The notes under the pieces: generated by a model
The model's database searches: none
What the model saw: only the letters and a program-made list of their open reading frames with translations
Told to the model about the DNA's origin: nothing
Position numbers and translations under genes: made by a program
IMG/VR virus record: IMGVR_UViG_3300027509_000022
Location: 1-41,387 of that record
Direction: 5' to 3' (one strand)
Length of the DNA stretch: 41,387 nt
Origin: a virus
Part shown: positions 24,017 through 32,328 of the stretch, in pieces
Position numbering within the stretch: the stretch's first letter is position 1
Layout of the letters: each line of letters starts with the position of its first letter

Positions 24017-25270
24017 ATGTCTGCTCAAGTTCAAGCCCAACAGGGTCCACCACAGGTTCAAGGCCCACCGCCTCCTCCTGTTCAACAGCCTCCAGAGATG
24101 CTTCCAGCAGGTGAGCTGAAGCCCCTCGTCGAGGAGCTGATCCGTCATCCTTCCATGGTTGGATACTCGGTCTACCTGAACCGTATCCAGATCTTCTGGA
24201 GCAATGAAATTCCTACGGCCTGTGCCGGTCATGGTTTCATCTTCTTCAACAAGATCTTCTACTACTCGATCCCGAAACCTGCTCGGGTGACAGTTCTGGC
24301 CCATGAGATCATGCACTTGATCCTCCGGCATCTGGACCGCGGCAAACAGGCAAATGCCAGCACCTATAACATCGCCGCCGATCATGTGATCAACACGTCT
24401 CTGAAGCATGACGGGTTCTCATTCGTCGGGCTGGAAGACTGCATCTGCGACATGAAATACTCGGGCTGGAGCACCGAGGATGTCTACAATGTCCTCGCCA
24501 AGAACCCACCGCCTCCACCGCCGAACACACCATCCGCTGACCAGATCGAAGATCTGATCAAGGATGCTCTGAAGAAGATGGCTGAAGCCGGTGAGGTATC
24601 AGTTTCTTTCGACGAGCAAGTGGTCAAGGCTGAAGGTGATCTGAAGGATCTGGAAACCAGCATCGGCAGCAATCCCGGCATGATGACCCGTGTGATGCTC
24701 AACAGCACTCGAGCTGTGATCATTGAAGATGCCACCTATCAGGAGATCTTCTCGGACTATCTGATCGATCCTCTGAACCTTCGTCGGAGAACATTCAGCA
24801 GGCCCAGCCGCAGGTTCAAGTCCCAGAACTTCGTCCTGCCGGGAAGGCTCAAGAAGCAGACCCCCAGCAACCGGCTCACCCATCTGGTCTATGCTTTGGA
24901 CGTGTCTGGATCCATCAATGCCCAGCAGGCTCAACAGTTCCATGACTCGGTTCGTACCATCAAAAAACTGCTCGATCCTGAAGCTCTGACAGTGCTCTTC
25001 TTCGACACGAAGATTGTGCTGGAACGGGTGTTCAAGTCTTCTGAACCTTATACCGAGATCCAGGTCCGGGCCGGTGGAGGAACGCATCTCGGTGCAGTCT
25101 ACAAACGGACGGAAGAACTCGAGCCGGAAGCTCTTGTCGTGTTCACAGACCTGGCTGTGAAAATCCCGACCAAGATGCCCTGCAAAGATGTGATCTGGAT
25201 TGTTCCGTTTCTGGTCAATACAAAGGTTCCATACGGAACGACATATCTCATTCCGAAACTCGAACAGTAG
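24017..25270 (+). CDS. Putative metallopeptidase-domain plus VWA-domain protein, N4 gp25-like
   Basis: 417 residues. A Gln/Pro-rich N-terminus (about 1-35) is followed by a metallopeptidase-like domain with HEIMH at 96-100, a zinc HExxH motif. A poly-Pro linker (about 162-172) leads to helices, then a VWA fold with the MIDAS motif DVSGS at 295-299, GGGTHL near 353-358 and VVFTDLA at 374-380. The DUF2201-type pairing of these two domains occurs next to MoxR ATPases. Likely partner of the ATPase encoded 77 bp upstream; whether it cleaves protein is unknown. Confidence 0.82.
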   Translation: MSAQVQAQQGPPQVQGPPPPPVQQPPEMLPAGELKPLVEELIRHPSMVGYSVYLNRIQIFWSNEIPTACAGHGFIFFNKIFYYSIPKPARVTVLAHEIMHLILRHLDRGKQANASTYNIAADHVINTSLKHDGFSFVGLEDCICDMKYSGWSTEDVYNVLAKNPPPPPPNTPSADQIEDLIKDALKKMAEAGEVSVSFDEQVVKAEGDLKDLETSIGSNPGMMTRVMLNSTRAVIIEDATYQEIFSDYLIDPLNLRRRTFSRPSRRFKSQNFVLPGRLKKQTPSNRLTHLVYALDVSGSINAQQAQQFHDSVRTIKKLLDPEALTVLFFDTKIVLERVFKSSEPYTEIQVRAGGGTHLGAVYKRTEELEPEALVVFTDLAVKIPTKMPCKDVIWIVPFLVNTKVPYGTTYLIPKLEQ

Positions 25271-25280
25271 AGGAAAACCA

Positions 25281-25820
25281 ATGAAGGTAAACGGCTCAAG
25301 ACTGCTCAGGGCAGCTCCTATAGCCAACATGGAAACCGAGAAGATCAAGTTCGAAGGAACGTCGTATGGCCTTGCAGAAGCAGGCTACGACATTCGTTTG
25401 AAACAGGATGTCCGCTGGGTCAAAGAGATCAAGCGAGCACCCTGGATCATCAGGCTTCTGCGGCTTCACTATCTGGTTCGGCACTCTCTCTATGTCGATG
25501 GAGAGTTCCAGGGTTTCACCCGGTTCACTCTGGCATCCGGGGTAGAATACTTCCAGATGCCCAAAGATCTGGTTGCCCAGATTGCTGACAAATCGACCCA
25601 TGCTCGACGAGCATTGTCGGTGTTCAATACTGTGGCAGAACCCAACTGGCGGGGAAATTTAACACTCGAGTTGGTCTACCACGGTGAGGACGAACTGCAT
25701 CTCAAGGCAGGCATCGGCATCGCTCAATCACTCTTCTCTCAGCTGTTCGAAGACGGTGATTACGGAGAAGATGGCAAATACCAAGATCAGCCTGATCGGC
25801 CGGTCGAAGCTAGAGATTGA
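25281..25820 (+). CDS. dCTP deaminase / dUTPase-superfamily protein
   Basis: 179 residues with the trimeric dUTPase-like beta fold: GYDIRL near 38, a region LASGVEYFQMPKDLVAQI (about 80-97), and NWRGNLTLEL, where the Glu of TLEL is at the catalytic position of dCTP deaminases, then GIGIAQSLF. It would make dUTP or dUMP for ThyX (30675). Deaminase is favoured over plain dUTPase by that Glu, but the usual RSS signature is DKSTHAR here, so specificity is not certain. AGAGGA is 7 nt before ATG 25281. Confidence 0.75.
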   Translation: MKVNGSRLLRAAPIANMETEKIKFEGTSYGLAEAGYDIRLKQDVRWVKEIKRAPWIIRLLRLHYLVRHSLYVDGEFQGFTRFTLASGVEYFQMPKDLVAQIADKSTHARRALSVFNTVAEPNWRGNLTLELVYHGEDELHLKAGIGIAQSLFSQLFEDGDYGEDGKYQDQPDRPVEARD

Positions 25821-25838
25821 TCTGATCTGTCTCTGACA

Positions 25839-25872
25839 GTATAGTTCCCTCACAGTGTTGAGGGAGCTATAC
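25839..25872 (+). promoter_or_regulatory. Hairpin hiding the ribosome-binding site of the endonuclease gene
   Basis: A 14-bp stem (GTATAGTTCCCTCA / TGAGGGAGCTATAC, one G-U) with loop CAGTGT ends one base before the ATG at 25874. The 3' arm contains the only Shine-Dalgarno-like sequence, GAGGGAG, so long transcripts should be poorly translated. T4 homing endonuclease genes are known to be controlled this way. Confidence 0.7.
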
Positions 25873-25873
25873 C

Positions 25874-26413
25874 ATGCAGCAAATGAAATTATGTCGTAAA
25901 TGTAAAAATGAATACCCGGCTACCCTGGAGTATTTCTACAAAAACTCTGGAGGAAAATATGGTCTTACGCCGAGATGTAAATCTTGTGTGAATGAAGACA
26001 ATGCAGAAAGCCATGCACGTCGCAAAGCCAAAGATCCTGACAAAGTCAAAGAACAAGGCAACAAGCGTTCAACCAAACATTATCACAAAAATCTTGAGCT
26101 ATCTCGAAAGCGAGCCAGAGAATCGGCTGCCAGATCCAGAGCTGATCCAGAAAAATATGCCAAGATCCAAGCTCGAAAACGAGGTGGAGCTGCTGGTCTG
26201 ACTCCTGAAGAAATTGAAAAAATCCGAGAAAAACAAGATAATCTTTGTGCAATATGTGAAGATCCTGATCCTACAGATCTCGACCATTGCCACGACACAG
26301 GTGACGTTCGATGGCTCTTGTGCAAACATTGCAACAGAGGTCTGGGTGCGTTTAGAGATAACCCAGATATAATGGAGAAGGCAGCTGCCATGCTCCGAAC
26401 CAGAAAAGGATAA
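25874..26413 (+). CDS. Endonuclease VII-like (HNH fold) protein
   Basis: 179 residues. N-terminal zinc finger CRKCKNEYP ... CKSC (about 7-38), a very basic helical middle (about 45-115), and the endonuclease VII-type core CAICEDPDPTDLDHCHDTG, then LCKHCNRGLGAF, with two Cys pairs and the DHCH catalytic element. True endonuclease VII resolves branched DNA; many relatives are free-standing homing enzymes. Composition is more AT-rich than neighbours, and the gene interrupts a compact operon behind a regulatory hairpin, both favouring mobility. Confidence 0.82.
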   Translation: MQQMKLCRKCKNEYPATLEYFYKNSGGKYGLTPRCKSCVNEDNAESHARRKAKDPDKVKEQGNKRSTKHYHKNLELSRKRARESAARSRADPEKYAKIQARKRGGAAGLTPEEIEKIREKQDNLCAICEDPDPTDLDHCHDTGDVRWLLCKHCNRGLGAFRDNPDIMEKAAAMLRTRKG

Positions 26414-26417
26414 AGCC

Positions 26418-26783
26418 ATGCTCGAATCCCTCCGAACTCTCGTCGATGTCATTTTCATTCCCGGTGTGCTCGCTCTCATCGGAATGATCCTCTTCAAATA
26501 TACCGGCATCACGATGGAACAGCGCCATGCAGACGCCCTGACCGGCGCTCTGGAAGCCGGTGCTGACCTCGTGCTCAACCGGGTCGCTGAAGGTCAGATC
26601 GAAATGACCCCGAAACAGATGCGTCAGGAAGTCGTGAAGCACGCGGAAATCCATACGCCGGATGCCGTGGCCCACTTCGAAAAGACGCCCGAGCAGCTGG
26701 CCAACATGGCCGAAGCTCGTCTCGCTTCTCGTGCTCTGCTGACACGAGAAGATCTGATCCCTGAAGTGGCAGTTCTCAAGTAG
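26418..26783 (+). CDS. Single-span membrane protein, holin-LLH-like by layout
   Basis: 121 residues; an N-terminal hydrophobic helix (VIFIPGVLALIGMILFKYTG, about 10-29) and a long amphipathic region rich in Ala/Glu. The layout resembles small LLH-type phage holins, but a holin is already encoded in the lysis module, so function is open. AAGGA precedes the ATG, and a long hairpin follows. Confidence 0.65.
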   Translation: MLESLRTLVDVIFIPGVLALIGMILFKYTGITMEQRHADALTGALEAGADLVLNRVAEGQIEMTPKQMRQEVVKHAEIHTPDAVAHFEKTPEQLANMAEARLASRALLTREDLIPEVAVLK

Positions 26784-26785
26784 GG

Positions 26786-26834
26786 AACTTGACAAAAAGT
26801 AGAAGGGCATCCGAGTATGCCCTTCTTCAAGTTT
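26786..26834 (+). terminator. Long two-part hairpin between genes
   Basis: AGAAGGGCAT / ATGCCCTTCT (loop CCGAG) is a perfect 10-bp stem, enclosed by AACTTG / CAAGTT. No T run follows. It lies 19 bp upstream of the next ATG and may separate or stabilise transcripts. Confidence 0.55.
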
Positions 26835-26852
26835 GAACAGAAAGAGTCAGCT

Positions 26853-27164
26853 ATGGCCGATCAGAAAGAAAAAACTCTGCACAACTCGACGATCTCTGGC
26901 GCTCGAATGAATGTCAAAGATATCAAGGTTGTCGGAAATGGAGACATGTTCCGTCTTCTCTGTAAGGCATCCAGCGAAGCTGAAGGTTGGATGAAATCCA
27001 CCAAGGCCATGCAGGTTGTCGGCGGATGTGTGGTACAAGTCACCACCCAGCAGAAGAACCCGGACGGCAGCTATGCCGTTGCAGAAGCTCTCACCTATGT
27101 TCCTGGCGTCAAGCTGGAAGATGATGAGAACAACGGTCGGCGGTTGGCTCCTCTGGGCAACTGA
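26853..27164 (+). CDS. Hypothetical protein
   Basis: 103 residues, beta-rich (GDMFRLLCKASSEAEGW, CVVQVTTQQKNPDG). ATG 26853 has CAGAAAGAG upstream; an earlier in-frame ATG at 26817 lies inside the hairpin and is rejected. Resembles nothing I can name. Confidence 0.65.
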   Translation: MADQKEKTLHNSTISGARMNVKDIKVVGNGDMFRLLCKASSEAEGWMKSTKAMQVVGGCVVQVTTQQKNPDGSYAVAEALTYVPGVKLEDDENNGRRLAPLGN

Positions 27165-27208
27165 TACCTACCTCTTTCAACCAACAACCAGCAGAAAGTG
27201 AGCGCCAG

Positions 27209-27688
27209 ATGCGAACATCTCGAACTCGACTTCTTCTCATTGGCTCAATCGGTGCAGGTCTCATGGCCCTGAGTGCCTGTGCCTCGTCAGATGACATTAC
27301 AACGGGAGGCAGTGGTGGAGTTCCCAGCAGTGTCGCTGCTTCTTTCACGCCTGAGACCGTCGTAGCCGTATCGACCAGCGCCCGACCTGTCGGCACCGCT
27401 TTGGAAGTTCTCTTCTCCAACAATCTCTGCGGAGATCTCCAGACGATCTGGAATGCTTCTGATCCCATGCGTCGTACCGCCGATGCCGAGAACGGGTTTA
27501 TCGAAACCTGTACCCTCATGGGAACCGTGGCGGCATCTTTCATCCCGATCGAGCGAACGGTCTATGATGACCCGGTTCAGGCAGCCTGTATTTCGGCTCC
27601 GGCCGGAACCTATTACCAGCACTCTGGCGGGTATGCAGGTCTCCGGTCTTCGGTCTGCGACAAGTATCGACCGGGAGCAAGCCCATGA
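27209..27688 (+). CDS. Predicted lipoprotein
   Basis: 159 residues with a classical lipoprotein signal: RTSRTR, hydrophobic core, lipobox LSAC (Cys24), then Ser/Asp/Gly-rich linker. The mature part contains four further cysteines that could form disulfides. The protein should be exported and lipidated. Its TGA overlaps the ATG of a probable secreted-type protease gene, implying a functional pair. Phage lipoproteins often block superinfection, but nothing here proves that. Confidence 0.75.
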   Translation: MRTSRTRLLLIGSIGAGLMALSACASSDDITTGGSGGVPSSVAASFTPETVVAVSTSARPVGTALEVLFSNNLCGDLQTIWNASDPMRRTADAENGFIETCTLMGTVAASFIPIERTVYDDPVQAACISAPAGTYYQHSGGYAGLRSSVCDKYRPGASP

Positions 27689-28491
27689 ATCAGGCTGCCC
27701 TTCGCAAGCTGGCATCGTCTGCGGACAAGCTGGCTGAGCAAGCTCAGATACTGTCGGTCGATGCTTTGGCAATGCTGAACGCCAGTTCTCTGGCTCAGCC
27801 CGCCAATGTCTCAGGGGTGAACGGCAAGGCTGGAGCTTCAGGCGTCAACGGCGCTCCTGATGCCATCGTCGCTCCGTCGCCCTTCGGTCTCTTCCCGGAG
27901 ATCCATGAGACAGCCTCCATTGCTGGAGCTTTCTCCACATGGTTCAGTCTCTGGGGCGGCACTATCGGTGCAGGTCACTCGGTTGAAGCATGGCCTCAAG
28001 ATCGTGAGCAGTGGCCTGCATGGACCCGTGGCAAAGAACTGATCCTTCGGCCCGATGGTCTGGATGTTGCTCTCTTCGGCTGCAACGCCATTCCTGTCCG
28101 ACCGCCGACCGTTCTCCGGGTGAAAGACCGGGTGCGGATCCGTGGATACCCTGCGGGTGTCACCCGGCCTGATCACTATGAAGTCCGAAACGGCTTCGCC
28201 TACATGGACCGGCCCGAGGATATGCGGAACGGAGATGCTCCATCCTGGATCATCCAGTTCGACGACGGCTCTGTGCTCGCCATGAGCGGCATGTCAGGGG
28301 GCGTTGGTACAATCGTGCTGGAAGATGCTTCCGAAGTGCCAGCGATGGTCCTAATCACCCAGAACAGCCGTGCTGACCTGGATGGTGACGGAGACGGGGA
28401 TCATTCTTCGGATGTGGTCGAGCTGATCGACGTGTGGACAGCGATCATGAAGGGAAAAGAACGCCTCAGTCCGGCAGCTTTCGCAAGCTGA
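27685..28491 (+). CDS. Probable trypsin-like serine protease with calcium-loop-like tail
   Basis: 268 residues. The order and spacing of a chymotrypsin fold are visible: IGAGHSVEAW (His98), GLDVALFG (Asp127), RIRGYPAG (about 151-158) and SGMSGG (Ser204), the last being a GxSGG nucleophile motif. An N-terminal helical Ala/Leu region (1-40) and Gly/Val-rich linker (41-60) precede it; no signal peptide is obvious. DLDGDGDGDH (231-240) looks like a calcium-binding loop. Coupled to the lipoprotein gene by overlap. Protease identity is inference from motifs. Confidence 0.6.
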   Translation: MNQAALRKLASSADKLAEQAQILSVDALAMLNASSLAQPANVSGVNGKAGASGVNGAPDAIVAPSPFGLFPEIHETASIAGAFSTWFSLWGGTIGAGHSVEAWPQDREQWPAWTRGKELILRPDGLDVALFGCNAIPVRPPTVLRVKDRVRIRGYPAGVTRPDHYEVRNGFAYMDRPEDMRNGDAPSWIIQFDDGSVLAMSGMSGGVGTIVLEDASEVPAMVLITQNSRADLDGDGDGDHSSDVVELIDVWTAIMKGKERLSPAAFAS

Positions 28492-28518
28492 TCTTCCAAC
28501 CATGAAGAAAATACATGA

Positions 28519-28549
28519 ACGCCCTTTGGTTACTCCAGAGGGCGTTTTT
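28519..28549 (+). terminator. Intrinsic terminator after the protease-like gene
   Basis: AACGCCCTTTGG / CCAGAGGGCGTT, 12-bp stem with one G-T pair, loop TTACT, and a five-T run. Ends the 26853-28491 unit. Confidence 0.88.
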
Positions 28550-28587
28550 GTATTTACTTTAAATTTTAAATGAAAGAGAGGAGCCAA

Positions 28588-28908
28588 ATGGAAAACTTCA
28601 CATTCAACCTAGAAATGACAGGAGACTGGAGAATTGTCTTATTCGCTTTCACTCTTCTGTTCTGTTTCATATCGGAGATGGCTAGGTTTATAGATAATCT
28701 CTTTTTCTGGAACAGACCAGATAAGATGATGCCTCCGAGAGAATACTATGTTTCAGCTCTGGGAGTATGTCTTCTTATATTCTTTGGAATAGCAACCGCT
28801 GCTTTTGTTCAGAATGAGCAAAACAAAGCTAAACCTTTAGAGTCTGTAAAGTATGAATACTTTATGAAATGTAACATGGATGTCCCACACATCAGAGGCA
28901 TCCATTAA
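28588..28908 (+). CDS. Two-span membrane protein
   Basis: 106 residues with hydrophobic helices at about 14-35 (WRIVLFAFTLLFCFISEMA) and 61-78 (SALGVCLLIFFGIATAAF). ATG 28588 has AGAGGAG; the longer frame from 28570 does not. AT-richer than neighbours. Unknown role, early to middle membrane protein. Confidence 0.65.
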   Translation: MENFTFNLEMTGDWRIVLFAFTLLFCFISEMARFIDNLFFWNRPDKMMPPREYYVSALGVCLLIFFGIATAAFVQNEQNKAKPLESVKYEYFMKCNMDVPHIRGIH

Positions 28909-28923
28909 ATAAAGGAGAGAACC

Positions 28924-29148
28924 ATGCCAGTTAATCTGACAACTACAGTCTTTGATGTAGACGAAGCCAATCGGCTTTACGCCTATCATCTTCAGATGGC
29001 TGCAATGTATTTCGAAGCCACATCCATTCCTGTGAACTTGTTACAGGACAGTATGCCGCTTCATGCAATGCCTGCGGCTCAGGCTTTTACTAATGCTCTG
29101 GAAAAGTATTATTCAGACCTTGATGAGGAAGAGAACGATGGCAGTTGA
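28924..29148 (+). CDS. Small hypothetical protein
   Basis: 74 residues, helical, acidic C-terminus (SDLDEEENDGS). AAAGGAGAG before the ATG. Overlaps the next gene by 11 nt. No function known. Confidence 0.65.
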   Translation: MPVNLTTTVFDVDEANRLYAYHLQMAAMYFEATSIPVNLLQDSMPLHAMPAAQAFTNALEKYYSDLDEEENDGS

Positions 29149-29410
29149 AATACTCTGCAAATCCAAACCATTCACCGTCTTGTTCAGGCTGCCTGATGAC
29201 ATCGCCAGCGATCAGAACTGTGCAGCTGACACGATCTATCGAGTTCAGACCAACGGCAAAGATCCGGCTCATGCTGTCAACATGGCGAGCTACATCGTCG
29301 CTCAGGACATTGAGTACGAGGGCGATGTTTTGGATATTGAGCCGGTAGCAGTCTATGCTGGCCACCTTACCGATCTTTTCAGTAAACTCAGACAAGAGAG
29401 TATCTCATGA
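29138..29410 (+). CDS. Small hypothetical protein
   Basis: 90 residues beginning MAVEILCKSKPFTVLF, mixed fold. GAGGAA lies before ATG 29138, inside the preceding gene. Overlaps the next start (ATGA). Not recognised. Confidence 0.65.
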   Translation: MAVEILCKSKPFTVLFRLPDDIASDQNCAADTIYRVQTNGKDPAHAVNMASYIVAQDIEYEGDVLDIEPVAVYAGHLTDLFSKLRQESIS

Positions 29411-30114
29411 AAATCCTAGATAAGTTGTTCAGACGCCGTGTCACCTATAGCTCTCGAGAGCCGGGTATGTGGCGACAGTGGTATGAGAACGGTCAGTCTC
29501 TGGAAATCTGCTGGGGCAGGGAATGCTCTATCGGTATCAAATACGGAATCACTGGTAACGAAGATGATCTGGGAGACCGGATCCTGAACATTTCTTTACT
29601 CTTTGCCCAAGCGTTCATTCCTCTGGGTGTGGTCAACAAAACCTATCACCCGATGGAAGGTCCACGCTGGGGCGTAGAAGTCTCTCGAGAGTTCGGTATG
29701 CAGTTTTACTGGGGCGATCACTGGAAAAGCTGGGATCTGCCTCTGACCCTTTACACAATCCGCTATCAGTATCTTGGCCAAAGTGGCGAAGATTGGTTCG
29801 ATGTTCGTGAAGAGAGTAACGGCGTCTTTCCTCCCATGACGGCTGTTCACCCTTACACCTATCGTTTGGAAAGTGGTGAGATCCAAAACCGCTGGGCCAC
29901 GATCAGCCGTCGTCGGCATATTCTGGGCCGGAAGTGGGTTCCCAAATGGCTTTACGCCAGAGAAGCTCAATCGATCGATATCGAGTTCAGCGATGAAGTC
30001 GGAGAACGATCCGGCTCTTGGAAGGGTGGAACCATCGGGTGCAGCTACAAACTCCGAGAAGGTGAAACCCCTGAAGAATGTCTCCGTCGTATGGAAGAAG
30101 AAAGGAAGTTCTGA
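29407..30114 (+). CDS. Conserved-looking hypothetical protein
   Basis: 235 residues, Trp/Tyr/Arg-rich (EPGMWRQWYENGQSLEICWG) with a beta-rich body and a charged helical tail EECLRRMEEERKF. The pattern resembles a phage family of unknown function. ATG overlaps the upstream TGA. Confidence 0.7.
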   Translation: MKILDKLFRRRVTYSSREPGMWRQWYENGQSLEICWGRECSIGIKYGITGNEDDLGDRILNISLLFAQAFIPLGVVNKTYHPMEGPRWGVEVSREFGMQFYWGDHWKSWDLPLTLYTIRYQYLGQSGEDWFDVREESNGVFPPMTAVHPYTYRLESGEIQNRWATISRRRHILGRKWVPKWLYAREAQSIDIEFSDEVGERSGSWKGGTIGCSYKLREGETPEECLRRMEEERKF

Positions 30115-30115
30115 C

Positions 30116-30526
30116 ATGAACCGCGATCAACAGAACCAAGAGCGGGATAGCATCCTGCACTATGAGGCTCTGCGGGATTGGTGTGATTCAATCACATTTC
30201 TCCATGGCACCTGGGTTATGAAATATCCCATGAGCCTGATCAAAGAGTATGATCTCAACCCAGAGATTCAGAAGACTTTCATTGGTATTGAGAATGCCTA
30301 CTACTTTATGTTGGGCATGAACCAAGTGATCCAATGGGAACAGATCCAGGCGAATGTCTTGAGCGGTGCTCGAGCATATGAGCCTGAGATCTCCGACGGT
30401 CGGCCAATGGCTGATCATGCGTTCATCACTCTGCTGGTGGACAACAACTGCCCTGAAACCTACTCCCGGCTCCAGAGCTGGAATGAAGGTGCATGGGACG
30501 AAGCACTGGAAGGGCTTGTGCAATGA
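30116..30526 (+). CDS. Hypothetical protein
   Basis: 136 residues beginning MNRDQQNQERDS, acidic, with a hydrophobic centre (IENAYYFMLGMNQVI). Its ATG is 1 nt past the previous stop; its own stop overlaps the next ATG. Note its N-terminus shares only the chance start MNRDQ with the partial gene at 286. Confidence 0.65.
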   Translation: MNRDQQNQERDSILHYEALRDWCDSITFLHGTWVMKYPMSLIKEYDLNPEIQKTFIGIENAYYFMLGMNQVIQWEQIQANVLSGARAYEPEISDGRPMADHAFITLLVDNNCPETYSRLQSWNEGAWDEALEGLVQ

Positions 30527-30678
30527 ACCACGCTGAACGAATCAAAGCTTTGATCGACAAGGCTTTCGCTGACACCTCGGTTCCACCGGAAAAAACCATG
30601 GAGACCATGGAAGAAGTCCGGGGCCATTGCGAGATGCTGATCGAAGCTCTCAAGGAAGATGGGGATCTATCCGAATGA
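30523..30678 (+). CDS. Short hypothetical protein
   Basis: 51 residues, one or two helices (MNHAERIKALIDKAFADT). ATGA overlaps on both sides, tying it to the neighbouring genes. Confidence 0.55.
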   Translation: MNHAERIKALIDKAFADTSVPPEKTMETMEEVRGHCEMLIEALKEDGDLSE

Positions 30679-32135
30679 CCAAACCTGAAAACCTGAACCG
30701 CAAACCCAGGATCCTGCTCATCGGCCATGCCCAGCATGGCAAGGATGACACCGCTCAGATCATCACGGAAGAGATGGGAGTGAACTTCAGCTCCTCCTCG
30801 CATTTCGTGGCCACCGAGTTCATCTGGCCCTTCTGGGGCAAAGATCGGTACGGCAATTACGACGCCTTCTTTGAGGACCGGAAAAACAACCGGAAACTCT
30901 GGGCGGATATGGTCGAAACCTACAACACGCCGGATGCCACCAAGACAGCATCAACGATGCTCGACCGGGGCAACCACATGTATGTGGGAATGCGTCGTCG
31001 TCGGGAGCTGGTGGCTTGCAAGGAGAAGGGTGTCTTCGACACAGTGATCTGGGTTGATGCCTGTGACCGAAAGCCTCTGGAAGATGAAAGCTCCATGGAG
31101 CTGAATCATATGGATGCAGAGTTCTTCATCGACAACAATCCTGAAAAGAACTTCACGGAGAACATTCGTCGACAAGTTCAACATATCCAGAAGGCTCTGT
31201 ACCAGAGAGGCTTCAACGTCAAATATGCTGAGCGTGTTGCCAAGGATCATCCGATCGTTCGGCATGAAGAGCTGGCCATGATTGCCGTTCCTGAAAAGAC
31301 CATGTTCGACATGCCTGACGGAGCAACCCAGGTTCTCGATCATGGTTTTTTGCATCTGCAAGAAGTCATGGGGTCTGACAAAAGTATCGCTGATTCAGCT
31401 CGCATGAGCTACGGCCGTGGAACCAAGAGCGTGAACAACGATCAGGGTCTCATCAATTATCTGATGAGGCACAAACATACTTCTCCCTTGGAGATGGGTG
31501 AGATCAAGTTTCATGCTCGGGTGCCGATCTTTATTGCTCGCCAGTGGATCCGGCATCGAACAGCCAATCTCAACGAGTATTCTGGCAGATATTCTGAGAT
31601 GGTTCGGCTCTTCTATGTTCCGAAACCTGAGCAGATCTGTCATCAGGACCGGCTCAATAAACAGGGTTCAGCAGAACCTCTGTCTATCGGTGAAGCTCGA
31701 GAAGTTCAGGAAGAGATCAAGAGAGTATCCAATTACTGTTTTGATCGTTACGAGTTTCTTCTCAACACAAAGAAAGTCTCTCGTGAGACAGCTCGTATGG
31801 TGCTTCCCCTGAACACCTATACCGAGTTCGTCTGGAAACTGGATATCTCCAACCTGATCAAGTTCTTGTTCCTACGGGACGATGAACATGCCCAGTGGGA
31901 GATCCGCCAGTATGCCGGGATCATCGGGGAACAGGTTCAGTTCCACTTTCCGTTCGTCCATGCTGCATACATGCAGGCGAAGAGGTCTTCGACTCTCTCG
32001 CCTGAGCAGATTCATACCCTGCTGTATCCGAATTGCCTGACGGATCCGCAGAATGGTCTGTCCAAGAGCGAGACGGCCGAGGTTATCAAGCTTCTGGATA
32101 TGTATGATATCTCCCGTCCTGATCTAGGAGATTAA
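30675..32135 (+). CDS. thyX: P-loop nucleotide-kinase-like domain fused to flavin-dependent thymidylate synthase ThyX
   Basis: 486 residues. About 1-205: a P-loop domain with GHAQHGKDD (17-25) resembling phage deoxynucleoside monophosphate kinases. About 217-470: ThyX, with RHRTANLNEYS (293-303), the RHRx7S signature, and flanking FIARQW, so the FAD/dUMP site is intact. It would methylate dUMP to dTMP and perhaps phosphorylate the product, a two-step route in one polypeptide, downstream of the deaminase at 25281. Kinase identity is inferred from the P-loop and fusion; the usual kinase substrate motifs are not certain. Start ATG overlaps the upstream TGA. Confidence 0.85.
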   Translation: MTKPENLNRKPRILLIGHAQHGKDDTAQIITEEMGVNFSSSSHFVATEFIWPFWGKDRYGNYDAFFEDRKNNRKLWADMVETYNTPDATKTASTMLDRGNHMYVGMRRRRELVACKEKGVFDTVIWVDACDRKPLEDESSMELNHMDAEFFIDNNPEKNFTENIRRQVQHIQKALYQRGFNVKYAERVAKDHPIVRHEELAMIAVPEKTMFDMPDGATQVLDHGFLHLQEVMGSDKSIADSARMSYGRGTKSVNNDQGLINYLMRHKHTSPLEMGEIKFHARVPIFIARQWIRHRTANLNEYSGRYSEMVRLFYVPKPEQICHQDRLNKQGSAEPLSIGEAREVQEEIKRVSNYCFDRYEFLLNTKKVSRETARMVLPLNTYTEFVWKLDISNLIKFLFLRDDEHAQWEIRQYAGIIGEQVQFHFPFVHAAYMQAKRSSTLSPEQIHTLLYPNCLTDPQNGLSKSETAEVIKLLDMYDISRPDLGD

Positions 32136-32136
32136 C

Positions 32137-32313
32137 ATGGGACCGGCATATAGCGCCATTGCTATGGTTGGCAGCGGAGTATTTTGTTACTTCGTCTTCC
32201 AGGTGTTTGATCATATCAAACCTCGTTGGGCAGCATGGTTCGCCATGATTCTGCCCATGGGAATCTACAGCTTTACGATGGCCCATGCTTTCGTAAAAGC
32301 TCTTGCTGGATAA
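32137..32313 (+). CDS. Small two-span membrane protein
   Basis: 58 residues beginning MGPAYSAIAMVGSGVF, hydrophobic throughout with helices at about 5-22 and 32-50. AGGAG at good distance before the ATG, one nt after thyX stop. Possibly a membrane modulator; no family. Confidence 0.6.
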   Translation: MGPAYSAIAMVGSGVFCYFVFQVFDHIKPRWAAWFAMILPMGIYSFTMAHAFVKALAG

Positions 32314-32328
32314 CTGATAAAGATGGAG

